42,760 nucleotides of DNA, from NCBI GenBank assembly GCA_030640585.1, contig DAOWIZ010000039.1, forward strand, positions 1 to 42,760. Reading direction: 5' to 3'. The notes below the pieces were generated by a model. It saw nothing but the letters and a program-made list of their open reading frames with translations. It was not told the DNA's origin and ran no database searches. This DNA is from Thermoplasmata archaeon. Its GTDB lineage: Archaea; Thermoplasmatota; E2; DHVEG-1. The position numbers were made by a program, and so were the translations under genes. Positions 8,531 to 16,153 of the stretch are shown one piece after another (within the stretch, counting starts at the first letter, position 1; each line of letters opens with the position of its first letter).

Positions 8531-8873
8531 GATAACTGCTGAAAAAAAAATAGAAGTGGATTATGGGAGATTCAAACACTTGATATTCACCATACCAAAG
8601 CGGTACCTCAATCAATCTAACCATAAGTTCATAAAAAATGCACAAACAATAAAAAAGCAACGCATCTAATCTCACAGGTCCATGAATAATCTCATACCCC
8701 TTTTTGGAAAAGCTTGATCTATAAGATATAGTTCCTAGACAGGTTTTATAGTATCCGCCTTTGGCGGATGCACCTATCTAAGAGATAAGAACAATTATAA
8801 AAAGAAAAGAGTAGCGCGATTCATCTCCCAAACTAAAGTTTGGGGATTTCTTACTTACTGCATGTCAAGCTTT
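8531..8873 (+). mobile_element. remnant of an IS200/IS605-type element (right-end-like structure, no intact gene)
   Basis: No intact gene lies here. ATCCGCC-TTT-GGCGGAT (8753-8769) is a perfect hairpin. It is followed at 8816-8850 by GCGATTCATCTCCC and the hairpin CCCAAAC-TAAA-GTTTGGG (8827-8844), leading into GGATTTCTTACTT. This arrangement closely resembles the right end of IS605/IS1341-type (tnpB) elements, where the omega RNA also ends. No TnpB coding sequence remains. A short plus-strand frame with IFTIPKRYLNQ at about 8573-8680 may be another transposase scrap, but this is weak. Confidence 0.45.
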
Positions 8874-9174
8874 TTAATTTTTCTTTTCGAATAGGAAAAA
8901 ATTTGATTTTGGTAAATAAATTATTTTATAGCCTGTTTTTCTCAAAAATTTTTTTGCATATTTCATACATGATAAAATTTCATTTCTGGTTATCTCTGGT
9001 TTGATTTTATCTGCTAAGGTTCCTTTATTTGGAGAAAATGGGAAAAGTCTACCTGAAGTAAAACCTCCATCTATTATAAGCTTTAAAGTCTGTTTGAATT
9101 CATCCATTGTTTCAGATGGAAAACTAACTATGCAAGCTGTGTAAACTGCTAAATTTGGAAATTTTTTCTTTATT
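8874..9174 (-). pseudogene. 3' third of a methylthiotransferase-like radical SAM gene, truncated at the IS200 element
   Basis: Minus-strand reading gives IKKKFPNLAVYTACIVSFPSETMDEF and then about 70 residues to FEKKN, matching the C-terminal third of the intact paralogs at 9774 and 11123 (the xxGFPSETxDEF segment onward). A stop codon lies immediately upstream of IKKK at about 9172. The IS200-like element begins about 20 bp further on, and no N-terminal part is found beyond it. The radical SAM cysteines are lost, so no activity is expected. The track's ATG at 9107 is an internal methionine. Confidence 0.75.
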
Positions 9175-9189
9175 TACTCCTGCATGGGT

Positions 9190-9770
9190 TTAATACCCCG
9201 GAGCTCTGCTGCGGTTAGTTTTTAAACCTGTTGTGGAATCAACTTTTTAATGGAAGTTAAATATGCATCTCATTGTAGCTATCGTATATGATATCATATG
9301 GTGTTTGTTCTCAAATACCGAAAAAATCTCATCACTAAGGAAATTTTTGAATATATGAAATATATTCTCTCTGGCATATCTAAGCGATATTATCTAAATT
9401 TTCAAGCGATAGGTGCTGAGAGAAATCACCTTCATATTCTCATCGAAGCAGCACCAAGATATTCTCCATCTCAGGTCATGCAAATCTGTAAAAGTATTAC
9501 TGCAAAGCAAATCTTCAAACATTTTCCTGAGATCGAAGAAGAACTTTGGGGAGGTCATTTTTGGTCTGAAGGAGGCCATATCGATACAGTTGGGGATGGT
9601 TATGGTGTAAAAGAGATGGAGAGGTATATTCTAAGCCAAGGTGTTTCAAAGAAACAGATGAAATTGTATCAATTTCCATCAACAGTTGTTGATGAAGAAT
9701 CGCCGTCTAGAAAATCTGCGTAATGCCCCGATGCTCTGCATCGATTGGGATAGCAGATTTTAGGCGATTC
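9190..9770 (+). mobile_element. IS200/IS605-family insertion sequence (tnpA only), decayed
   Basis: The element holds one Y1 transposase gene and subterminal hairpins at both ends. The left hairpin, 9198-9214 (CCGGAGC-TCT-GCTGCGG, one mismatch), and right hairpin, 9729-9743 (CGATGC-TCT-GCATCG, perfect), share the TCT loop and preceding CCC. The right end has a second, outer inverted repeat: GAATCGCC and AAAATCTGC (9698-9720) mirrored at 9753-9770. Exact ends are not determined because IS200 elements lack terminal inverted repeats and target duplications. It separates a truncated radical SAM remnant from an intact paralog. Confidence 0.75.
9250..9723 (+). pseudogene. tnpA: IS200-type Y1 (HUH) transposase TnpA with in-frame stop
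   Basis: From ATG 9250 the frame reads MEVKYASHCSYRI, then TGA (9289-9291), then YHMVFVLKYRKNLI and on to 9723. Family members normally have an arginine where the TGA sits (CGA to TGA is a single change), so the gene carries a nonsense mutation; 9298 is only the first ATG after it. The HUH motif is NHLHILIEA and the candidate nucleophilic tyrosine is in MERYILSQG. Full length would be 157 codons, normal for TnpA. Without the N-terminal strand (YRIRYHMVF) the protein is probably inactive, unless translation restarts at 9298. Confidence 0.85.
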
Positions 9771-9773
9771 TAT

Positions 9774-11072
9774 TTACTTTTTTTCAAAAAACACTCCGTT
9801 TACCCACAAACTATTATACCACACAGAATAATCTAAATTCTTGAGATATTTTTTGGCCATTTTCAATCTTTTATTCATCTCTCTTTTTAAAATTTGAGGT
9901 TTAATGTCATTTGCATCGGTTTTATTCATAGGTGAAAAACCATATATCATTCCAGAATCAATTTTTGATTCTTTTATAAACTCTAATGTGTCTTTGAATT
10001 CATCACTTGTTTCACTTGGAAAACCAGCTATTGCTTCAACTTCAATTTTCAAATTTGAATCGGCTTTTTTAAATCTGTTTAGAACATTGATTAAATCTTC
10101 TTTTTTGTAATTTCGACGCATAAGTTTTAGAATTCTACTGTTTGCAGATTGAATTGATAAAAGAAGATATTTTATCTTATTTTTCTTAAATATTGTTTCA
10201 AATTGATCAGCGTACTTTATAAGCCAATAAGGGTGCGTATTGGAAAGATAGAGCATATAATCGCCTTTTATTTCAGTCATTTCATTTAATAATTCAGGCA
10301 AACTACTTTTGATATCTACCCCATAGATCCCGACATCGTCTGCTTGTAATAAAAATTTTTTATAACCTTCTTTTAAACCTTTTTTAAATTCATTCATGCA
10401 TTGTTTTTTTGATTTACTTTGTAAAGGACCTACAGCTTTTTTAATTGCACAATAAGAACAATTATGTATACATCCCCTTGATATGAATATCTGATTCATT
10501 AGCGGATTATCAAAATATCTTTCCTCCGGGAAATATAAAAATGCAAACGGAAATTTTTTAATAAAAATTTTTCCAATTGTGTTGTCTCTTAAAAAAATAT
10601 ATGTTTCTCTCATAATTTTTGAATTATTAAGAATATTTTTAACAAGATTTGCCGGTTGCTCATAAATCCCTATTGGATTAAAATTTTGCCATACGATGTT
10701 TTCATCTTTAATCTCGCTAAATTTTATTTCATTATTTTCAAAAAAAGTATCAATAATATCCATGTTTTTTGTTGGAATTTTTTTCCCATCAAACACTTCT
10801 TTTAATTTACTATCAGCAATGTCTGGTAGACAACCTGCTACTATAAGTTCTCCATCAAATTTTTTAAATTTTTTAATCGTTTTTATGCCATCATCAGCTA
10901 CAGTATTAACAAATCCACAAGTAAAAAAAATTATATAATCAGCTATTTTTGGATTATTAACAATCTTGTAATTATTTTTCATAAAATATGTGCTTATTTT
11001 TTTAGCATCAAGAGATCTTCTTTCACATCCTTTTACATATATGAACACATTTTTATTATTCATTTTACCCAT
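9774..11072 (-). CDS. methylthiotransferase-like radical SAM protein
   Basis: The 432-residue protein has an MTTase-type N-domain with conserved cysteines in KGCERRSLD, FFTCGFVN and VAGCLPD. A variable linker of roughly 90 residues follows, then a radical SAM domain with RGCIHNCSYCAIKKAVG (CxxxCxxC at about residues 204-211). Known members of this family (MiaB, RimO, MtaB) insert sulfur and a methyl group into tRNA or ribosomal protein S12 and end in a TRAM domain. This one stops about 30 residues after the last radical SAM strand and has none. It follows the 11123-12376 gene on the same strand with a 50-bp gap and may be co-transcribed. An internal ATG at 11063 is an alternative start. Confidence 0.83.
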   Translation of the reverse strand: MGKMNNKNVFIYVKGCERRSLDAKKISTYFMKNNYKIVNNPKIADYIIFFTCGFVNTVADDGIKTIKKFKKFDGELIVAGCLPDIADSKLKEVFDGKKIPTKNMDIIDTFFENNEIKFSEIKDENIVWQNFNPIGIYEQPANLVKNILNNSKIMRETYIFLRDNTIGKIFIKKFPFAFLYFPEERYFDNPLMNQIFISRGCIHNCSYCAIKKAVGPLQSKSKKQCMNEFKKGLKEGYKKFLLQADDVGIYGVDIKSSLPELLNEMTEIKGDYMLYLSNTHPYWLIKYADQFETIFKKNKIKYLLLSIQSANSRILKLMRRNYKKEDLINVLNRFKKADSNLKIEVEAIAGFPSETSDEFKDTLEFIKESKIDSGMIYGFSPMNKTDANDIKPQILKREMNKRLKMAKKYLKNLDYSVWYNSLWVNGVFFEKK

Positions 11073-11122
11073 ACTCTAGTATCATTTTTTAATAAAACTT
11101 TAGTATCGCATTCAATAACCTA

Positions 11123-12376
11123 TTATATACCTTTATCAAATAGAAAAGAATTAATCTTTGCAATATAAATAACTTTGTATTTATTATTAACCAAGATACA
11201 TCTAGTATATTTCATTGATTGTAATATTTCTTTTTTTGAAAATTGTGGTTTGATTAAGGCTGCATCAGTTCCAGTTTTTTTTGAATATGGAAATATCTGT
11301 CCAGAATTAAATCCAGCACCCTTAAGCAGAAATAAAGTTTGATTTAATTCATTTTTTGTTTCAGTTGGAAAACCTACAATTATGTGAGTAATTAAAGATA
11401 TCTCTGGAAAAGATTTTTTAATTTCTTTAACTGTTTCTTTTAGTTTTTCAACATCAGAATATCGGTGCATTAATCTCAAAATACGGCAGCTACCAGATTG
11501 AAAAGGAATTTCTAAAGCTATAATTTTACCTCTTTCCAATATTGGTTTTAATTTCCCATGGTATTTAATCAACCATCTCGGGTTTAAACCTCTGATATAC
11601 AGTTTATAGTTTCTCTCTATTTCAGTCATCTTATCAAGTAGTTCTGGCAAAGAACTATTATTGTCTAGCCCATATGAACCGATATCCTCAGCCGTGATAA
11701 CAAAATGTGTGTAACCATTTCTCAATCCTTTTTTCAACTCATCAATACACTGGTTAAGTGGTTTACTGTGCATAGGACCTGTAGATTTTTTTATTGTACA
11801 GTAAGAGCAATTCCCCTTGCAACCCCATGAGACTCTAATGTGGAATTGGTTTTTTGTATATGCCAAATATACAAATGATCGTTCATCAAAAAGATTTCTT
11901 AAAATATGTGTTTTAAGAAATAGATACGATTTGTTAATAATTCTTACCTCTTCCAAAGTTTTTTTAAAAATACTTTCTGGAAAATTTAGGTTAATATTAT
12001 CATATAATAAATTTACATCTTCAATATTCTTAAATTTGATTTTATTCTCTGGAAACAAAATATCTATCTCGTCTAAATTTTTTGTAGAAATTGTTTTTCC
12101 GTTAAAAATTTTAGATAAAGATTCTTTCTCAACTTCTGGAAGACAACCTGCAACAATTAATTCTGCATCATATCTCTGGAATTTTTTTATTTGGTCTAAC
12201 GAACTATCAGAAACTTGATTTACAGCTGCGCATGTAACAAAAATAATTATATCTGCTTCGTCTGGTTTATTTACAAGAGTACTATTGTTTTTAGATAAAT
12301 AATTGTATATTTTTTTTGTGTCCAAAGACCTTCTTCGGCAAGATTGAGGGTCGTTGTATACAAATATTTTTTTCAT
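11123..12376 (-). CDS. methylthiotransferase-like radical SAM protein
   Basis: At 417 residues this is the cleanest member of the array. N-domain cysteines are in PQSCRRRSLD (about residue 13), FVTCAAVN (about 49) and VAGCLPE (about 78). The radical SAM cluster motif is WGCKGNCSYCTIKKSTG (about 184-191), and later motifs GFPTETKNEL and LEIPFQSGS match SAM-binding strands of the family. The TRAM domain is absent. It is probably the first gene of a minus-strand unit with 9774-11072 and the damaged copies beyond. It is divergent from the CapK-like gene across a 117-bp intergenic region. Substrate unknown; the missing TRAM argues against a simple tRNA substrate. Confidence 0.85.
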   Translation of the reverse strand: MKKIFVYNDPQSCRRRSLDTKKIYNYLSKNNSTLVNKPDEADIIIFVTCAAVNQVSDSSLDQIKKFQRYDAELIVAGCLPEVEKESLSKIFNGKTISTKNLDEIDILFPENKIKFKNIEDVNLLYDNINLNFPESIFKKTLEEVRIINKSYLFLKTHILRNLFDERSFVYLAYTKNQFHIRVSWGCKGNCSYCTIKKSTGPMHSKPLNQCIDELKKGLRNGYTHFVITAEDIGSYGLDNNSSLPELLDKMTEIERNYKLYIRGLNPRWLIKYHGKLKPILERGKIIALEIPFQSGSCRILRLMHRYSDVEKLKETVKEIKKSFPEISLITHIIVGFPTETKNELNQTLFLLKGAGFNSGQIFPYSKKTGTDAALIKPQFSKKEILQSMKYTRCILVNNKYKVIYIAKINSFLFDKGI

Positions 12377-12493
12377 GAACTATAGTGTTTATGCCTGTTA
12401 TATTATAAGGAAGTTTTGGAAGTTTTAAAAGAACGATATCTATTTAAAAAGTTAATATGATGCGTTAGATATAACTAAATATTAACTGATTAA

Positions 12494-13918
12494 ATGGAAA
12501 GAATTGGTCTTAAAGGGCGCATCAGCAATTATATGTATGATCGTCTCGCTGATAATGATGTTTCTTTTACTGCTGAAGGAATAATCATTTTGATGAATTA
12601 TAAAATATACAAGAATACATGTGGCTTTTTAACAGAATCTCAATCTTGGAGTAAAGAAAAAATTAAAAGATATCAACTTAAAAAATTACATCAATTAATA
12701 AAACATTCATATGAAAATGTTCTATATTATAAAGAATTATTTGATAAAAATGGAATAAAAATTGAAGATATAAACGACTTTAACGATTTGCAAAAAATTC
12801 CTTTTTTAACAAAAGAAATTGTTAAAAAAAATATTGAAGATCTCAAATCAATAAATTATCCTAAATATTCCTTTTCTTATTTGACAACAGGTGGTTCTAC
12901 AGGAGCTCCTTTGGGGTTTTTTGATGAAAAAAGCATTTCTTATGTCAAAGAATTGGCATACACAAAAACAGTTTTGGATAGAATTGGATATAAATATAAA
13001 GATAAATTTGTAGTTTTTAAAGGAGCGGCGATACCATCCGTTGAAAAAGGAAAATTTTGGAAGTATTCATCTTTTGGTAGATCCTTAGTTTTTTCATCGT
13101 TTTATATGAATGAAAAAAATTTACCAAGATATATCAAAAAAATTGAGGAATTTAAACCACAATATATCATAGGATATCCCTCAGCAATAACAATCCTTGG
13201 AAAATATATTAAAAATAATAACATTAAAAAATTTAAAAACCTCAAGGGAATAATCTGCGGTGCTGAGACTCTTTACAAATGGCAAAAAGATTTTTTAGAA
13301 GAAATTTTTGGATGCAGAGTCTTAAATAATTATGCTCTTAGTGAACAGGTAGTATTTGCAACAAGTTGTGAAAAAAGTGATGATTTACACATTTTTCCAG
13401 AGTATGGATTCGTTGAATTAATTGACAAAAATGGCCGAGCTATAAATTGTGAGGATAAAAGAGGAGAAATTGTAGCTACTGGATTTAAAAACTTTATATT
13501 TCCATTTATAAGGTATAAAACTGGGGATTTTGGAATATACACAAACAAAAAATGTGAATGCGGTCGAAACTGTCTCATTATAAAACAAATTGAAGGACGT
13601 AAACAAGAATTCATAGTAACAACTGATGGGCGACAAATTTCTATGGCTGCAATGAATATGCATTCTAATGTTTTTGATAATGTTAAACAATTCCAATTTT
13701 ATCAGGATAAAAAAGGTGAAGTTGTATTCAGAATTATTAAAAATAGTTTATATTCTGAGAAAGATAGCAGAAATATAAAGCAGGAACTTTATAGAAAACT
13801 AGGTAAAAATATTGATTTAAAACTTGAATTTGTTGATGAAATACAAAAAACCTTTAGAGGAAAACATAGTTATTTAATTCAGAAATTAGATGAAAATAAT
13901 TATAATTCTAACAGATGA
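12494..13918 (+). CDS. CapK/phenylacetate-CoA-ligase-like adenylate-forming enzyme
   Basis: The protein has the family N-terminal signature YQLKKLHQLIKHSYENVLYYKELFDKNGI. It also has the phosphate-binding loop YLTTGGSTGAP (about residues 130-140), the NNYALSEQ region, and the RYKTGDFG segment with the catalytic aspartate. A CECGRNC zinc-like cluster follows, as in CapK homologs. Such enzymes activate carboxylic acids as acyl-adenylates. CapK-like members occur in capsule, glycan and natural-product clusters. The ATG at 12494 gives 474 residues. A start at 12593 (MNYKIYKN), preceded by GAAGGA, fits the family N-terminus better and is a real alternative. It leads a plus-strand run through the sulfotransferase, FemAB-like and B12 radical SAM genes. 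Confidence 0.83.
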   Translation: MERIGLKGRISNYMYDRLADNDVSFTAEGIIILMNYKIYKNTCGFLTESQSWSKEKIKRYQLKKLHQLIKHSYENVLYYKELFDKNGIKIEDINDFNDLQKIPFLTKEIVKKNIEDLKSINYPKYSFSYLTTGGSTGAPLGFFDEKSISYVKELAYTKTVLDRIGYKYKDKFVVFKGAAIPSVEKGKFWKYSSFGRSLVFSSFYMNEKNLPRYIKKIEEFKPQYIIGYPSAITILGKYIKNNNIKKFKNLKGIICGAETLYKWQKDFLEEIFGCRVLNNYALSEQVVFATSCEKSDDLHIFPEYGFVELIDKNGRAINCEDKRGEIVATGFKNFIFPFIRYKTGDFGIYTNKKCECGRNCLIIKQIEGRKQEFIVTTDGRQISMAAMNMHSNVFDNVKQFQFYQDKKGEVVFRIIKNSLYSEKDSRNIKQELYRKLGKNIDLKLEFVDEIQKTFRGKHSYLIQKLDENNYNSNR

Positions 13919-13987
13919 TAAAAATTAATTGAGAAAATATTATGTTATATCTGACTAGCAAAAACTTGATTGAAAAAATATGATCAC

Positions 13988-14917
13988 ATGAAACAAGAAA
14001 AATTATACGATGAACAATATTTGCTCGAACTTGAAGATATTTCATTTAAACCTATATTTATCTTGGGTTTGCATAGGTCGGGGACAACAATCTTATATAA
14101 GATGTTAAATGAAACAAAACAGTTTGATGTAGTAACCGCATATCATATTTTAAATTATGAAAAAATTCTATATAACCATATCAACAACCTTAAAACAAAT
14201 GCAAAAGATCAACTAAATCAGCTTTTTAAAGACAAAGGAGTCATAGATAGAAAAATAGACCATATCAAAGTCAATGCAGATTATGCACATGAATATGGAT
14301 ATATACTATCTAAACATAGTTCCTCAAATAAAATTAATAATAAAAACCTTAGATTATTCAATGAAATGTGCAAGAAGATTAAGTATGTCTCAAAAAATAA
14401 GAAACCATTGCTTTTAAAAAATCCTTTTGACTATGCAAATTTCATTTTCATCAAAAAGAATTTCCCAAACGCAAGATTTATTTTTATAACAAGAAAACCT
14501 TTGAATATTATTAATTCAACAATGAAAGTATTGAACGATTTAATGAACGAAAAAAATAACTATGCTGTTTTGTTTTCTAAAAAATATAACAAATATTTTG
14601 AAAATCCTTTGTTACTAAATACTTTAAGATTTTATTGCTCTTCTTTGTTACCTTTTGGTTTATTTAGAGTTATAAATCAATCTGCAAAAGAAACAAAGTT
14701 TTTTTTGAAAAATATAAAAAAAATCCCTGAAGAAGATTACATGATTATCAGATATGAAGATTTGTGTACAGAAACAAATAAAATTATGATGGAAACTATG
14801 GATTTTTTAAAAATTAAATCCGATATAGACTTTAATCGATATATCTCAGTCCGGGAAATTGAATTATTACCTAATGTAAACTTTCTGAAAAAATTTATCG
14901 AATTTAAAATGAAATAA
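13988..14917 (+). CDS. sulfotransferase-family protein
   Basis: The PAPS 5'-phosphosulfate loop is FILGLHRSGTTILYKML, about 25 residues in. The 3'-phosphate-binding segment is ARFIFITRKPLNIINSTMKVL, followed late by MIIRYEDLCTETNKIM, the usual closing motif of the family. The ATG at 13988 gives about 309 residues; a TTG at 13970 would add six. Sulfotransferases of this type sulfate glycans, lipids or small molecules. The gene lies between CapK-like and FemAB-like genes on the same strand with short gaps, so a shared pathway is likely. The acceptor cannot be named. No membrane anchor is evident. Confidence 0.8.
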   Translation: MKQEKLYDEQYLLELEDISFKPIFILGLHRSGTTILYKMLNETKQFDVVTAYHILNYEKILYNHINNLKTNAKDQLNQLFKDKGVIDRKIDHIKVNADYAHEYGYILSKHSSSNKINNKNLRLFNEMCKKIKYVSKNKKPLLLKNPFDYANFIFIKKNFPNARFIFITRKPLNIINSTMKVLNDLMNEKNNYAVLFSKKYNKYFENPLLLNTLRFYCSSLLPFGLFRVINQSAKETKFFLKNIKKIPEEDYMIIRYEDLCTETNKIMMETMDFLKIKSDIDFNRYISVREIELLPNVNFLKKFIEFKMK

Positions 14918-15021
14918 TATGGCACATTCTTGAATTATAATTATTAAAAATATTTCATTTTAATTTTTGAAAAATGTTTTGTAGGTTTAACTTTATACTC
15001 TTTTTGAAAAGTTGTGAATTC

Positions 15022-16083
15022 ATGGAAATAAGATATATCAATGACATTGAACTTTTATCTAATGAAAATGCTGAAGAGTATGGTACTTTTATATCAAATA
15101 ACTTGGATTCAACAATATATCATACAACATATTGGAAAAATATTGTAGAGAAAAAATTTGCGTTTAAACCGTATTATATTATATCACGAAATCAAAACGA
15201 CGAGATATGTGCTGTTCTTCCATTATTCTATGTTAATAACTGCTTAGGTAAAAGGCTTGAATCTATCAGTTATTCCCCATATGGTGGAGGTATTGGGAAA
15301 AAAATATACATCAAAGATTTGTATGAAAAAGCCTTAAAACTTAGAAAACATTTGAATTGTAAATCATTAATCACTAGAGAGGTTTCAGGCAAATATGATT
15401 CCATTTTCAGCGATCTTAACATGGTAAAAATTGAGAAATGGTTTAGACAATATTCTAAAATTACAGATCCTATAAAAACGTGGGATTTAATAGATAAATC
15501 AAATAGAACAAATGTTCGATTTGGGGATAGAAGCAAGCTAACAGTAGAAACCGTAAAAGATCAAAAGGGTTTAAGAGAATTTTACGATTTATATTTAAAG
15601 ATTTATACCCATCTAGGTTTCCCTGTTTGTTCATTTGATTTTTTTTCAGAGATCTGGAATAATTTTCATTCAAAAAAATTAATCGAAATATTCATTGCAA
15701 GGTATGATGAAAAAGCTATTTCTTCGACACTTAATTATTTATTCAATAAAACAGTTTATTCTGCTAATCTTGGGTGGGATATAAAGTATTCAAATCTAAA
15801 ACCTAATAATTTTATTGACTGGTATCTTATCAAATGGTGTTACATTAATGGTTATGATTACTTTGATTTTGGATTAACTAATGTCCAAAATAAAGGTTTA
15901 TTTACATATAAAAATTCTTTTAACACAATCAATGAGTCTTATTCGATGTATTGCTATCCAAAAAACGTTCAATATGCAAATAAAAGTGATTTAATAAAAA
16001 ACTCTGGAAGATTTATTATATCAAAATTACCTGTTTCATTTAATCGACGTTTTGGTATGTTTCTTAATAAAAATTTTTTATAA
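15022..16083 (+). CDS. FemAB-like / GNAT-fold aminoacyl- or acyltransferase
   Basis: The ATG at 15022 is preferred: MEIRYINDIELLS starts the fold, and TTTATAC at about 14991-14997 sits 25-30 bp upstream, which suggests a leaderless message. The upstream in-frame ATG at 14974 precedes that TATA box. The 353-residue protein has paired GNAT-like halves: SNNLDSTIYHTTYWKNIVEKKF near the N-terminus and NNFIDWYLIKWCYINGYDYFDFGLTNVQNKGLFTYK near the C-terminus, the latter typical of FemAB-related proteins in exopolysaccharide clusters. These transfer amino acids or acyl groups to cell-surface precursors. It stands between the sulfotransferase and the radical SAM pair. Confidence 0.75.
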   Translation: MEIRYINDIELLSNENAEEYGTFISNNLDSTIYHTTYWKNIVEKKFAFKPYYIISRNQNDEICAVLPLFYVNNCLGKRLESISYSPYGGGIGKKIYIKDLYEKALKLRKHLNCKSLITREVSGKYDSIFSDLNMVKIEKWFRQYSKITDPIKTWDLIDKSNRTNVRFGDRSKLTVETVKDQKGLREFYDLYLKIYTHLGFPVCSFDFFSEIWNNFHSKKLIEIFIARYDEKAISSTLNYLFNKTVYSANLGWDIKYSNLKPNNFIDWYLIKWCYINGYDYFDFGLTNVQNKGLFTYKNSFNTINESYSMYCYPKNVQYANKSDLIKNSGRFIISKLPVSFNRRFGMFLNKNFL

Positions 16084-16153
16084 ACAAATAATTTTTTTTA
16101 AAAAAATGTTTTTACCGATTATTTTTTAAATTGTTTTTTCTTTATAAGTTAAA

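Noticed and set aside
8487-8675. 62-codon minus-strand frame rich in hydrophobic residues.
   Set aside because: Overlaps the 3' end of a real radical SAM gene, no ribosome-binding site, composition explained by AT-rich DNA.
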